A stretch of 64,000 nt of DNA from NCBI RefSeq assembly GCF_036178845.1, contig NZ_CP108070.1, positions 6,944,001 to 7,008,000 of the forward strand, written 5' to 3'. This document shows positions 56,183 to 64,000 of this stretch, piece after piece. The notes under the pieces were generated by a model. It ran no database searches, was not told where the DNA came from, and saw nothing but the letters and a program-made list of their open reading frames with translations. A program made the translations under genes and the position numbers. Every line of letters begins with the position of its first letter. The stretch's first letter is position 1. This stretch comes from Streptomyces sp. NBC_00271. Lineage in GTDB: Bacteria > Actinomycetota > Actinomycetes > Streptomycetales > Streptomycetaceae.

Positions 56183-57076
56183 ATGATGATGAGCAGACGA
56201 ATGAGATGCGGGAGCACGGGGGTGCTCCTCGCGCTGCTGGTGGTGATGCCGGTGGAGGGCGCGGCGGCGGCCGGGCCCCCGGCGCCCGGGCCGGGAAGCG
56301 AGCTGGTGCCCGGCGTGCCGCCGGGGCCCCGTCATCCGTGGCAGGTGGACACACCGGACCAGATGCTGCCGCCCAAGGTGTACACACCGAGCGCGCAGGA
56401 GGACGCCGTCGAACCGAGGGACGCCCCCGCGGAGACGGACGCGCTCATCGAGTACATCCCGCTCAGCGAGGCCCTCGCGGGCAAGTCCGTGACGTGCAGC
56501 AAGCTGACCGGGCCGTACCAGCGGCAGGTCGAGCGGTGGCTGAAGCGGAAGGTCGACGGGAAGCAGTCGGCGGGCGACTGCGCCGCCATCCGGGCGTTCC
56601 AGACGAAGGAGGGGATCAAGCCGAACACGGGTTTCGCCGGGCCTGTCACCTGGGCCCGGATGCAGCTGCTGTCCGCGAAGAAGAACCCGAACGCGGCCGG
56701 GAAGTGTCCCGTGCGTTCGTACCGCGTCGCGTGTGTGGACCTGACCCGGCAGCTCACCTGGGTGCAGAAGGGGAAGAAGGTGCTGTGGGGACCGGTGCCG
56801 ATGCGCAGCGGCCGGGCCGGGTACCGGACCAGGACCGGCTGGTTCAAGGTCTACTGGAAGCACAAGAGCCACTGGTCGACGCTGTACAACACCCCGATGC
56901 CGTACAGCCAGTTCTTCAGCGGCGGAGAGGCCTTCCACGCCATCTACGGCAGCATCTACGACCCGAACGGCTCGTACGGCTGTGTCAATCTGCGCCTGGC
57001 CGACGCCCGCTCCCTGTGGAACGTCACCAAGACGAACGACCACGTGTACGTGTGGGGCCGCAGGGCCGGCACCTGA
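56183..57076 (+). CDS. L,D-transpeptidase with peptidoglycan-binding domain
   Basis: 297 residues from ATG 56183 (three consecutive ATGs, no strong ribosome site). Signal peptide (GSTGVLLALLVVMPVEGAAA), a PG-binding-like domain (YQRQVERWLKRKVDGKQSAG, AAIRAFQTKEGIKPNTGFAG) and a YkuD domain (VACVDLTRQLTWVQKGKKVL to the end) with HAIYGSIYDPNGSYGCVNL, where the Cys is catalytic. It makes 3-3 cross-links in the wall. It sits directly before alr. Confidence 0.92.
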   Translation: MMMSRRMRCGSTGVLLALLVVMPVEGAAAAGPPAPGPGSELVPGVPPGPRHPWQVDTPDQMLPPKVYTPSAQEDAVEPRDAPAETDALIEYIPLSEALAGKSVTCSKLTGPYQRQVERWLKRKVDGKQSAGDCAAIRAFQTKEGIKPNTGFAGPVTWARMQLLSAKKNPNAAGKCPVRSYRVACVDLTRQLTWVQKGKKVLWGPVPMRSGRAGYRTRTGWFKVYWKHKSHWSTLYNTPMPYSQFFSGGEAFHAIYGSIYDPNGSYGCVNLRLADARSLWNVTKTNDHVYVWGRRAGT

Positions 57077-57122
57077 CCGTCCTCCGGGGGCCCTCGGACC
57101 CCTCTGAGACACTGGGGGCGCG

Positions 57123-58277
57123 ATGAACGACACAGCACCCCTGCGCGCCCGCGCAGAGATCGACCTGGCCGCCCTGCGGGCCAACGTGCGGACCCTGCGT
57201 GCCCACGCGCCGTCCGCGGCCTTGATGGCCGTGGTCAAGTCCGACGCGTACGGCCACGGGGCGGTCCCGTGCGCCCGTGCGGCGCTGGAGGCGGGCGCCA
57301 CCTGGCTCGGCACCGCCACCCCCGAGGAGGCCCTCGCGCTGCGCGCGGCCGGCCTGACCGACAGCCGCATCATGTGCTGGCTGTGGACGCCCGGCGGGCC
57401 GTGGCGGGAGGCCATCGAGGCCGACCTCGACGTGTCGGTGAGCGGGATGTGGGCCCTGCGGGAGGTCACCGCCGCCGCCGAGGCGGCCGGGACGGCCGCC
57501 CGGGTCCAGCTCAAGGCCGACACCGGGCTCGGGCGCGGCGGCTGCCAGCCCGCCGACTGGCCCGAACTCGTGCGCGAGGCGCTGCGCGACGAGGAACGCG
57601 GGCTGATCGACATCACCGGTCTGTGGTCGCACTTCGCCTGCGCCGACGAACCCGGGCATCCCTCCATCCGTGCCCAACTGGACCGTTTCCGCGAGATGGT
57701 GACGTACGCCGAGCAGCGGGGCGTGCGCCCCGAGGTGCGGCACATCGCGAACTCGCCGGCCACGCTGACCCTCCCCGAGAGCCACTTCGACCTCGTACGG
57801 ACGGGGATCGCGGTCTACGGCATCTCGCCCAGCCCCGAGATCGGCACCCCGGCCGACTTCGGGCTGCGCCCGGTGATGACACTGAGCGCGTCCCTCGCGC
57901 TGGTGAAGCACGTACCGGGGGGCCACGGAGTCAGTTACGGGCATCACTACGTCACCGCGGGTGCCACCACCCTCGGCCTCGTCCCCGTCGGCTACGCGGA
58001 CGGCGTGCCGCGCCACGCCTCCGGCACCGGACCGGTGCTGGTGGGCGGCAAGTGGCGGACGGTGGCGGGGCGGGTCGCGATGGACCAGTTCGTGGTCGAC
58101 CTGGGCGGGGACGAGCCGGTGCCCGGTGCGGAGGCGATCCTGTTCGGTCCGGGCGACCGGGGCGAGCCGACCGCCGAGGACTGGGCGCGGGCGGCGGGGA
58201 CGATCGCGTACGAAATCGTCACCCGGATCGGAACCCGAGTGCCGCGCGTATACGTGAATAAGGAACAAGGCGGGTAA
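57123..58277 (+). CDS. alr: Alanine racemase
   Basis: 384 residues. PLP-lysine in AVVKSDAYGHGAVP and the second catalytic residue in GHGVSYGHHYVTAG; supplies D-alanine for peptidoglycan. 46 bp after the L,D-transpeptidase. Confidence 0.96.
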   Translation: MNDTAPLRARAEIDLAALRANVRTLRAHAPSAALMAVVKSDAYGHGAVPCARAALEAGATWLGTATPEEALALRAAGLTDSRIMCWLWTPGGPWREAIEADLDVSVSGMWALREVTAAAEAAGTAARVQLKADTGLGRGGCQPADWPELVREALRDEERGLIDITGLWSHFACADEPGHPSIRAQLDRFREMVTYAEQRGVRPEVRHIANSPATLTLPESHFDLVRTGIAVYGISPSPEIGTPADFGLRPVMTLSASLALVKHVPGGHGVSYGHHYVTAGATTLGLVPVGYADGVPRHASGTGPVLVGGKWRTVAGRVAMDQFVVDLGGDEPVPGAEAILFGPGDRGEPTAEDWARAAGTIAYEIVTRIGTRVPRVYVNKEQGG

Positions 58278-58354
58278 CCCGCAGGGAGTACAGGGGGTGC
58301 CCCGCGCAGGGCAACAGGGCAACAGGACATAGTTGCACCATCAGCGGTACCTCC

Positions 58355-58396
58355 GGCACCACCCTCAGCACGACCGGCACCACCCCCAGCACGACC
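58355..58396. repeat. Two 21-bp tandem repeats upstream of the hydrolase gene
   Basis: GGCACCACC(T/C)CAGCACGACC occurs twice in a row (58355-58375, 58376-58396), one mismatch. Just before the hydrolase ribosome site; possibly a binding array or slippage product. Confidence 0.6.
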
Positions 58397-58435
58397 TACT
58401 GAAGTGAACGACACCCCGGCGAAGAGGAGCGGTAC

Positions 58436-59674
58436 GTGAGCGAGAGCAGCGCGGAGGCCGTGACGGACGTCGCCGCGGCGGCCGTCGCCTCCGCCGCCGG
58501 GAACTGGCGCAAGGCCGGTATCGCCGGCGTCGCCATAGGCGTGGTCGCCGCGGGCGCCGCCGCCGGAGTCGCCATAGAGCGGCTGACGGTGGGCCGTGGC
58601 ATGCGCAACAAGGCCCGCCTCGCGCTCGACTCGACGGGCCCGTACGGCTCGCTGCGCGGCACGCCCGGCAAGGCGTACGCCGACGACGGCACCGAGCTGT
58701 ACTACGAGGTGGACGACATCGAGCAGGATGTGACGTTCACCCCACGCCGGCGCCGGCTCTTCGGACGCAAGGCCCCGGCCCCCGTCACCGTCGTCTTCAG
58801 CCACGGATACTGCCTCAACCAGGACTCCTGGCACTTCCAGCGGGCCGCGCTGCGCGGGGTGGTGCGCACGGTGCACTGGGACCAGCGCAGTCACGGCCGC
58901 TCCGGGCGCGGGGTCGCGCAGACGAAGGACGGCACGCCCGTCTCCATCGACCAGCTCGGCCAGGACCTGAAGGCCGTCATCGACGCGGCCGTGCCCGAGG
59001 GACCGATCGTGCTGGTGGGGCACTCCATGGGCGGGATGACCGTCATGGCGCTGGCCGACCGGTATCCGGACCTCGTCCGCGAGCGGGTCGTCGCCGTCGC
59101 GCTCGTCGGTACGTCGTCGGGGCGGCTCGGCGAGGTCAACTTCGGGCTGCCCGTCGCGGGCGTCAACGCGGTGCGCCGGGTGCTCCCCGGGGTGCTGAAG
59201 GCGCTCGGTCAGCAGGCCGCCCTGGTGGAGCGGGGGCGGCGGGCCACGGCCGACCTGTTCGCGGGGATCATCAAGCGGTACTCGTTCGCGTCCCGGGACG
59301 TCGACCCGGCCATCGTGCGCTTCGCCGAACGGATGATCGAGGGCACTCCGATCGACGTCGTCGCGGAGTTCTACCCGGCGTTCACCGAGCACGACAAGAC
59401 CGAGGCCCTCGCGTACTTCGCCGAACTGCCGGTACTGGTGCTGGCCGGGGTCGGCGACATGGTGACACCGAGTGAGCACAGCGAGGCGATCGCGGACCTG
59501 CTGCCGGACGCCGAACTGGTGCTCGTCCCGGACGCCGGGCATCTGGTCATGCTGGAGCACCCCGAGGTGGTCATAGACCGTCTCGCCGACCTTCTGATGC
59601 GCGCGGGCGCCGTCCCGGCAGGGGCTACCGTGGGTGGCTATGGAAGCACCAGCAGCAGCGCACAACCCGGCTGA
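58436..59674 (+). CDS. Alpha/beta hydrolase with N-terminal membrane helix
   Basis: 412 residues from GTG 58436 after GAGGAG. A membrane helix (IAGVAIGVVAAGAAAGVAIE) precedes the hydrolase fold: oxyanion FSHGYCLNQDSW, nucleophile GHSMGGMTV, acid near GVGDMVTPSEHSE and catalytic His in DAGHLVMLEHPE. Substrate not deducible; esterase or lipase-like. Its end overlaps the tsaE start by 35 bp. Confidence 0.9.
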   Translation: MSESSAEAVTDVAAAAVASAAGNWRKAGIAGVAIGVVAAGAAAGVAIERLTVGRGMRNKARLALDSTGPYGSLRGTPGKAYADDGTELYYEVDDIEQDVTFTPRRRRLFGRKAPAPVTVVFSHGYCLNQDSWHFQRAALRGVVRTVHWDQRSHGRSGRGVAQTKDGTPVSIDQLGQDLKAVIDAAVPEGPIVLVGHSMGGMTVMALADRYPDLVRERVVAVALVGTSSGRLGEVNFGLPVAGVNAVRRVLPGVLKALGQQAALVERGRRATADLFAGIIKRYSFASRDVDPAIVRFAERMIEGTPIDVVAEFYPAFTEHDKTEALAYFAELPVLVLAGVGDMVTPSEHSEAIADLLPDAELVLVPDAGHLVMLEHPEVVIDRLADLLMRAGAVPAGATVGGYGSTSSSAQPG

Positions 59675-60173
59675 GCCCGCCGCCGAGGGCGTGAACGTCC
59701 GGATCACCGTCAACTCGCCAGAACAGATGCGGGAGTTGGGCCTTCACCTGGCCAAGCTGCTGCGCGCGGGCGATCTCGTGATGCTGAACGGGGAGCTCGG
59801 CGCGGGCAAGACGACGCTGACCCGCGGGCTCGGCGAGGGGCTCGGCGTACGCGGCGCGGTCACCTCGCCGACGTTCGTGATCGCCCGTGTGCACCCCTCC
59901 CTCGGTGACGGTCCGCCGCTCGTGCACGTGGACGCGTACCGGCTGGGCGGCGGGCTCGACGAGATGGAGGACCTCGACCTCGACGTGTCGCTCTCCGACT
60001 CGGTGATCGTCGTGGAGTGGGGCGAGGGCAAGGTCGAGGAGCTGACCGACGACCGGCTCGACGTCGTCATCCACCGGGCCGTCGGCGACACCACGGACGA
60101 GGTACGGCACGTCACGCTCACCGGGCTCGGGGAGCGCTGGGCGACGACCGATCTGAGCGTGCTCGCGGCTTGA
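59640..60173 (+). CDS. tsaE: tRNA t6A biosynthesis ATPase
   Basis: 177 residues from ATG 59640 (GTG 59634 is also possible). Walker A GELGAGKTTLTRGL, SPTFVIARVH and HVDAYRL are the TsaE signatures. It energises the TsaB-TsaD complex. Overlaps the upstream hydrolase gene. Confidence 0.95.
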   Translation: MEAPAAAHNPAEPAAEGVNVRITVNSPEQMRELGLHLAKLLRAGDLVMLNGELGAGKTTLTRGLGEGLGVRGAVTSPTFVIARVHPSLGDGPPLVHVDAYRLGGGLDEMEDLDLDVSLSDSVIVVEWGEGKVEELTDDRLDVVIHRAVGDTTDEVRHVTLTGLGERWATTDLSVLAA

Positions 60174-60276
60174 TCACCCTGGGTGAGGGTTCCGGGGGAC
60201 GTGAAGGTTCCGACAAGTCGTCGGCAAGATGTTGCGTTCGGCGTCCTGGCCGTGGTCACATGGACCTCAGTCCGTA

Positions 60277-60292
60277 GTTAGGTCTACCTAAC
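60277..60292. promoter_or_regulatory. Palindrome GTTAGGT-ct-ACCTAAC upstream of the small gene
   Basis: Exact 7-bp arms. The half-site TTAGGT and its inverse ACCTAA match the IdeR/DmdR iron-box half-sites, but with 2 bp instead of 7 bp between them. It lies 32 bp before the start of the next gene, in a promoter-like position. Confidence 0.5.
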
Positions 60293-60324
60293 CACGCTTG
60301 CCCCCGAATCCCCAGGAGGCGTCC

Positions 60325-60495
60325 ATGTCGGCTTCGGAACGTGACGCGCCGGTGCAGCAGCCGTGCGGTGGGGTGTCGATGCGGGACCTTTTGGCGTCGT
60401 GTGCGGCGGCCGACGCGGTGTCCAGGCCGCCGGTCGCGCCTGCGGCGGCGGCTCCGGAGGCTTCTGCGGAGGAGCAGGTCCGCAAAGCGGCGTGA
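60325..60495 (+). CDS. Small conserved cysteine-containing protein
   Basis: 56 residues after a perfect AGGAGG (MSASERDAPVQQPCGGVSMR, then DLLASCAAADAVSRPPVAP). No signal peptide or known domain. Two cysteines, the first in a PCGG motif. The optimal ribosome site and the palindrome in front support a real gene. Function unknown. Confidence 0.65.
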   Translation: MSASERDAPVQQPCGGVSMRDLLASCAAADAVSRPPVAPAAAAPEASAEEQVRKAA

Positions 60496-60546
60496 GCGCT
60501 CCGCTGGAGGGGCGGTACTTCGTCTGCGGGTGGGTGGGGGCTGGTC

Positions 60547-60590
60547 GCGCAGTTCCCCGCGCCCCTAAGGGCGCGCTTCCGCACAGGCCC
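60547..60590. repeat. Dispersed streptomycete intergenic repeat, copy 3
   Basis: Same 20-mer at 60547-60566 and also the preceding TGGGGGCTGG stretch as in copy 2. The following GCGCCC/GGGCGC can pair. It lies between two convergent genes and could end both. Confidence 0.75.
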
Positions 60591-60595
60591 GCTGA

Positions 60596-61147
60596 CTAGC
60601 GGATGACGACTACCTTCACGCCGATCGTTGCGAAGTTCCACATCGCGGTGCCGTTCTTGCGGGTCTCCCGGATACCGCCGAGTTTCTTGGTGGAGTCGGG
60701 GGAACCCGTGGAGCCGTCCACGGCGGAGCTGAAGCCGATCGCCACGCCGTCGACGAGGGCGAAGCGGACGACGTGCTCGATCTGGGCGCCGTCCGATCCG
60801 GTGACGGCCTTGGAGCGGGAGGTGACGGCGTAGGTGCCGACCTCCGGGTCCACCGTGCCGGGGGTGACCTTGAAGGTGCGCTCGGTCCTGTTGTTCGCGT
60901 CGACCAGCCACACGCGGTCGTCGTCGACCGAGTAGACGACCCGCTCACCCCTGCCCGAGGCGGTCGGCAGCGCCACCGGGTTCTTCTTGTCCCGGGGTGC
61001 CTTCGTGGTGGGGACCTTGGACGCGCCCGCGAGGGGCTTGCCCAGGGTGTCGGGCACGTTCGCGGACGCCTGGTAGGCGAGGAAGCCGACCACCGCGACA
61101 GCCGCCGCGGTGAGCCCGGCCACGAATCCCGAGCTGCTCCTAGCCAC
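60596..61147 (-). CDS. Membrane-anchored L,D-transpeptidase-like protein lacking the catalytic cysteine
   Basis: 183 residues from GTG 61147. One N-terminal helix (GFVAGLTAAAVAVVGFLAYQ), then VWLVDANNRTERTFKVTPGT and GTYAVTSRSKAV, as in YkuD domains; the segment GGIRETRKNGTAMWNFATIG aligns with the GCIR...active-site stretch but has Gly in place of Cys. So a YkuD fold without transpeptidase activity is likely. Convergent with the small gene. Confidence 0.6.
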   Translation of the reverse strand: MARSSSGFVAGLTAAAVAVVGFLAYQASANVPDTLGKPLAGASKVPTTKAPRDKKNPVALPTASGRGERVVYSVDDDRVWLVDANNRTERTFKVTPGTVDPEVGTYAVTSRSKAVTGSDGAQIEHVVRFALVDGVAIGFSSAVDGSTGSPDSTKKLGGIRETRKNGTAMWNFATIGVKVVVIR

Positions 61148-61269
61148 CTTGTGTACCCGCCTCTCGTACCGCGTTCGTGTCCATTACGTCCTTTGTGGTG
61201 ACGGTAGCAGCCGCCACCCCGCAGACCGGGACGGCCGTGCGTCCCGCTCGGGCGCCGTAGGCTGTTTGC

Positions 61270-61932
61270 GTGCTCTTGCTCGCTCTGGATACCGCCACCC
61301 CCGCCGTGACCGTCGCCCTGCACGACGGCACGTCCGTCATCGCCTCGTCGAGCCAGGTGGACGCGCGCCGGCACGGAGAGCTGCTGCTGCCGGCCGTCGA
61401 CCGGGTGCTCGCCGAGGCAGGCCTCAAGCTGGACGCCGTCACCGGCATCGTCGTGGGCGTAGGCCCCGGCCCGTACACGGGGCTGCGCGTCGGCCTCATG
61501 ACCGCCGACACCTTCGGCCTCGTGCTCGGCGTGCCCGTGCACGGCCTGTGCACCCTCGACGGGCTCGCGTACGCCGCCGACGGCACCGGCGTCGAGGGCC
61601 CGTTCGTCGTCGCGACGGACGCCCGGCGCAAGGAGGTGTACTGGGCGCTGTACGACGACCCCCGTACGCGTGCCTCCGAGCCCGCCGTCGACCGGCCCGC
61701 CGACATCGCCGGGAGGGTCGCCGCTCTGCCCGCCGTGGGTGCGGGTGCGCTGCTCTATCCCGACACCTTCCCGGACGCCCGTGCTCCCGAGCATGTCTCG
61801 GCGGGCGCGCTCGCGTCCCTGGCGGCGGAGAAACTCGCCGCGGGCGAGGAGCTCGAGGCGCCCCGGCCGCTCTACCTGCGCCGCCCGGACGCCCAGGTGC
61901 CCAAGAACTACAAGGTGGTCACCCCGAAGTGA
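61270..61932 (+). CDS. tsaB: tRNA t6A complex dimerisation subunit
   Basis: 220 residues from GTG 61270 (MLLLALDTATPAVTVALHDG), ASKHA fold with VGVGPGPYTGLRVGLMTA. Partner of TsaD. Stop overlaps the rimI start (GTGA). Confidence 0.95.
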   Translation: MLLLALDTATPAVTVALHDGTSVIASSSQVDARRHGELLLPAVDRVLAEAGLKLDAVTGIVVGVGPGPYTGLRVGLMTADTFGLVLGVPVHGLCTLDGLAYAADGTGVEGPFVVATDARRKEVYWALYDDPRTRASEPAVDRPADIAGRVAALPAVGAGALLYPDTFPDARAPEHVSAGALASLAAEKLAAGEELEAPRPLYLRRPDAQVPKNYKVVTPK

Positions 61933-62456
61933 CCGCCGAGCTGCGCGAGATGCGCTGGTGGGACATCGATCCCGTACTGGAGCTGGAGAAGGACCTCTTC
62001 CCCGAGGACGCCTGGTCACGGGGGATGTTCTGGTCCGAGCTGGCCCACGCCCGCGGGCCCGGGGCGACGCGCCGGTATGTGGTGGCGACCGAGAGCGGCC
62101 GACTCGTCGGATACGCCGGGCTCGCCGCCTCCGGCGACCTGGGCGACGTGCAGACCATCGCCGTACGACGTGATCAGTGGGGCACCGGCCTCGGCGCCCG
62201 GCTGCTGACCGAGCTGCTGCGGGCCGCGACCGCGTTCGAGTGCGCCGAGGTCATGCTCGAGTGCCGCGTGGACAACGTCCGCGCGCAGAAGCTGTACGAG
62301 CGCTTCGGCTTCGAGCCCATCGGCTTCCGTCGCGGCTACTACCAGCCGGGCAACGTCGACGCCCTGGTCATGCGGATGCGCACCGCGTCCGACAGCGGCT
62401 CCGCCCCGGGTTCACCCTCAGTAAACGGCGCACAAGGAACAGAGAGCAATGGCTGA
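61929..62456 (+). CDS. rimI: Ribosomal-protein-alanine N-acetyltransferase
   Basis: 175 residues from GTG 61929. GNAT domain with the acetyl-CoA loop [14 protein letters not shown] and [13 protein letters not shown]. It acetylates S18 in E. coli. The C-terminal 25 residues overlap the tsaD start (62449). Confidence 0.93.
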   Translation: MTAELREMRWWDIDPVLELEKDLFPEDAWSRGMFWSELAHARGPGATRRYVVATESGRLVGYAGLAASGDLGDVQTIAVRRDQWGTGLGARLLTELLRAATAFECAEVMLECRVDNVRAQKLYERFGFEPIGFRRGYYQPGNVDALVMRMRTASDSGSAPGSPSVNGAQGTESNG

Positions 62457-63582
62457 CGAACCGCTGGTCCTGGGTATCGAGACCTCCTGCGACGAGACCG
62501 GGGTCGGCATCGTCCGCGGCAACACGCTGCTCGCGGACGCCGTCGCGTCCAGCGTCGACGAGCACGCCCGCTTCGGCGGCGTCGTGCCCGAGGTCGCCTC
62601 CCGCGCCCACCTGGAGGCGATGGTGCCGACCATCGAGCGGGCGCTCAAGAACGCGGGGGTGAGCGCCAGGGACCTGGACGGCATCGCCGTCACCGCGGGG
62701 CCCGGGCTGGCCGGCGCGCTGCTCGTCGGGGTCTCGGCGGCGAAGGCGTACGCCTACGCGCTGGGCAAGCCCCTGTACGGCGTCAACCACCTCGCCTCCC
62801 ACATCTGCGTGGACCAGCTGGAACACGGCCCGCTGCCGGAGCCCACGATGGCCCTGCTCGTGTCGGGCGGCCACTCGTCCCTGCTGCTCTCGACCGACAT
62901 CACCTCTGACGTACGGCCCATGGGCGCGACCATCGACGACGCCGCGGGCGAGGCCTTCGACAAGATCGCGCGCGTGCTCAACCTCGGCTTCCCCGGCGGT
63001 CCGGTCATCGACCGGTACGCGAAGGAGGGCGACCCCTCCGCGATCGCCTTCCCGCGCGGGCTCACCGGGCCGCGCGACCCGGCGTACGACTTCTCCTTCT
63101 CCGGCCTGAAGACGTCCGTGGCCCGCTGGATCGAGGCCAAGCGGGCGGCGGGCGAGGAGGTGCCGGTGCGTGACGTGTCGGCCTCCTTCCAGGAGGCGGT
63201 CGTCGACGTGCTGACCCGCAAGGCCGTACGGGCCTGCAAGGACCAGGGCGTCGACCACCTCATGATCGGTGGCGGCGTGGCGGCGAACTCACGGCTGCGG
63301 GCGCTCGCGCAGGAGCGCTGCGAGGCCGCGGGGATCCGGCTGCGGGTGCCGCGGCCGAAGCTGTGCACGGACAACGGGGCGATGGTGGCCGCGCTGGGCG
63401 CGGAGATGGTCTCCCGCAACCGGGCTGCCTCCGACTGGGACCTGTCGGCCGACTCCTCACTGCCGGTGACGGACCCGCATGTGCCCGGCCGTTCACATGA
63501 GCACGGCCACGACCACGACCACGGCCCTGGACACGCTCATGATCACGTGCACGAGGTCTCCAAGGAGAACCTGTACTCGTGA
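62449..63582 (+). CDS. tsaD: tRNA t6A threonylcarbamoyltransferase with His-rich tail
   Basis: 377 residues, [20 protein letters not shown], metal ligands in VNHLASH and VSGGHSS, and [12 protein letters not shown]. It transfers the threonylcarbamoyl group to A37 of ANN-decoding tRNAs. The last 34 residues are unusual: ten histidines between 344 and 368 in an HxH/HxHDH pattern followed by EVSKENLYS. Confidence 0.96.
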   Translation: MADEPLVLGIETSCDETGVGIVRGNTLLADAVASSVDEHARFGGVVPEVASRAHLEAMVPTIERALKNAGVSARDLDGIAVTAGPGLAGALLVGVSAAKAYAYALGKPLYGVNHLASHICVDQLEHGPLPEPTMALLVSGGHSSLLLSTDITSDVRPMGATIDDAAGEAFDKIARVLNLGFPGGPVIDRYAKEGDPSAIAFPRGLTGPRDPAYDFSFSGLKTSVARWIEAKRAAGEEVPVRDVSASFQEAVVDVLTRKAVRACKDQGVDHLMIGGGVAANSRLRALAQERCEAAGIRLRVPRPKLCTDNGAMVAALGAEMVSRNRAASDWDLSADSSLPVTDPHVPGRSHEHGHDHDHGPGHAHDHVHEVSKENLYS

Positions 63583-63830
63583 GCGTCGCGCTGATGTGGG
63601 AGGCGCGGGCCGTGCCCGGGCGGGGCGAGGAACTGCTCGCCTGGGTGCGGAGGCAGGAGCTGGCGAGCGAGCCGCTGCGGCGGGAGGTCCTGCGCGCGCC
63701 GCAGGACCGGGTGCTCGTCATCACCTGGTGGGATGCGTCCTACGACGCCGATCTGCCCGAACTCCCGGAGCCGGACGCGGAGTTGGTGACCCGGGCGGTC
63801 CATCGGTGGCGGTTCGAGTCGGTCTCCTGA
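63579..63830 (+). CDS. Small hypothetical protein downstream of tsaD
   Basis: 83 residues from GTG 63579, overlapping the tsaD stop (GTGA), so translationally coupled. [20 protein letters not shown] and [15 protein letters not shown]; resembles small antibiotic-biosynthesis-monooxygenase-like ferredoxin-fold proteins but I cannot place it firmly. Confidence 0.7.
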   Translation: MSVALMWEARAVPGRGEELLAWVRRQELASEPLRREVLRAPQDRVLVITWWDASYDADLPELPEPDAELVTRAVHRWRFESVS

Positions 63831-63951
63831 CGTCTTCGTCCTCGGTCGGGCTTCACGCCGACCTCGCTTTTCCGGAAGACTCCTGCAAAGTTTCGTGTGT
63901 GGGTGTGGAACGGTAGAGAGGCGGTTCGACGTGTCGACGGAGGTGGGCGCA

Positions 63952-64000
63952 GTGGCCCGGGAGAGCATCAAGAACAAGGTGACGATCACCGAGATCGCCC
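63952..64000 (+). CDS. LacI-family transcriptional regulator, start only
   Basis: Only the first 16 residues are in the window: MARESIKNKVTITEIA, from GTG 63952 after GGAGG (GTG 63931 alternative). The VTITEIA start is that of a LacI-type helix-turn-helix. The upstream GCAAAGTTTCG (63885-63895) looks like a LacI-type operator half. Confidence 0.6.
   Translation, partial: MARESIKNKVTITEIA

Overview
This window is chromosomal DNA of a Streptomyces (high G+C, GTG/TTG starts, very strong third-position G/C bias, r-protein tails typical of the genus, WhiJ-type and CU044_5270-type regulators, AcpS/Nnr/Alr/TsaE order). It carries most of the ribosomal-protein supercluster and the conserved genes downstream of it, interrupted by strain-variable cargo. 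No tRNA, rRNA, CRISPR array, insertion sequence or prophage was seen.

Layout. 1-724: 3'-truncated Crp/Fnr regulator on the minus strand. 1016-5693: str operon (rpsL, rpsG, fusA, tuf) with promoter, leader and a 16-bp terminator. 5834-9129: variable zone with a GH115 remnant, a P450, a Uma2-family protein, two gene fragments (an HTH-protein C-terminus and a PIN-domain end) and a DUF4333 lipoprotein. 9551-12477: a WXG100/ESX-like three-gene cassette plus a conserved hypothetical gene. 12661-25132: S10 operon (rpsJ to rpsQ), spc genes (rplN to rplO), secY and adk, with structured intercistronic regions. 25309-27112: two extracytoplasmic-protein genes between adk and map. 27218-32722: map, infA, rpmJ, rpsM, rpsK, rpoA, rplQ, truA; rpsD is not between rpsK and rpoA.

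32897-40848 is the most interesting accessory block: six nearly gapless genes for a surface glycan (cellulose-synthase-like GT2, GH26 lipoprotein, two GT-C-like membrane proteins, UDP-glucose dehydrogenase, polyprenol-phosphate-mannose synthase). Then come a membrane-anchored protein, rplM-rpsI, glmM, coaA (minus), a sortase-type surface protein, glmS, a WhiJ-like set (XRE/DUF5753 regulator, two DUF397 genes, frameshifted ATPase), a cyclophilin, an ECF sigma factor with a CU044_5270 partner, acpS, nnr, an L,D-transpeptidase, alr, an alpha/beta hydrolase and the t6A set tsaE, tsaB, rimI, tsaD. A LacI-type regulator begins at the right edge.

How the genes work together: translation apparatus, protein export (SecY), initiator-Met removal (Map) and tRNA modification (TruA, TsaEBD) are colocated with envelope-precursor supply (GlmM, GlmS, Alr, L,D-transpeptidase) and CoA/ACP activation (CoaA, AcpS). 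The regulatory RNA candidates are a 29-nt element identical in the rpsL and rpsJ leaders, nested stems before rplN and rpsH, and stems before secY and rplM.
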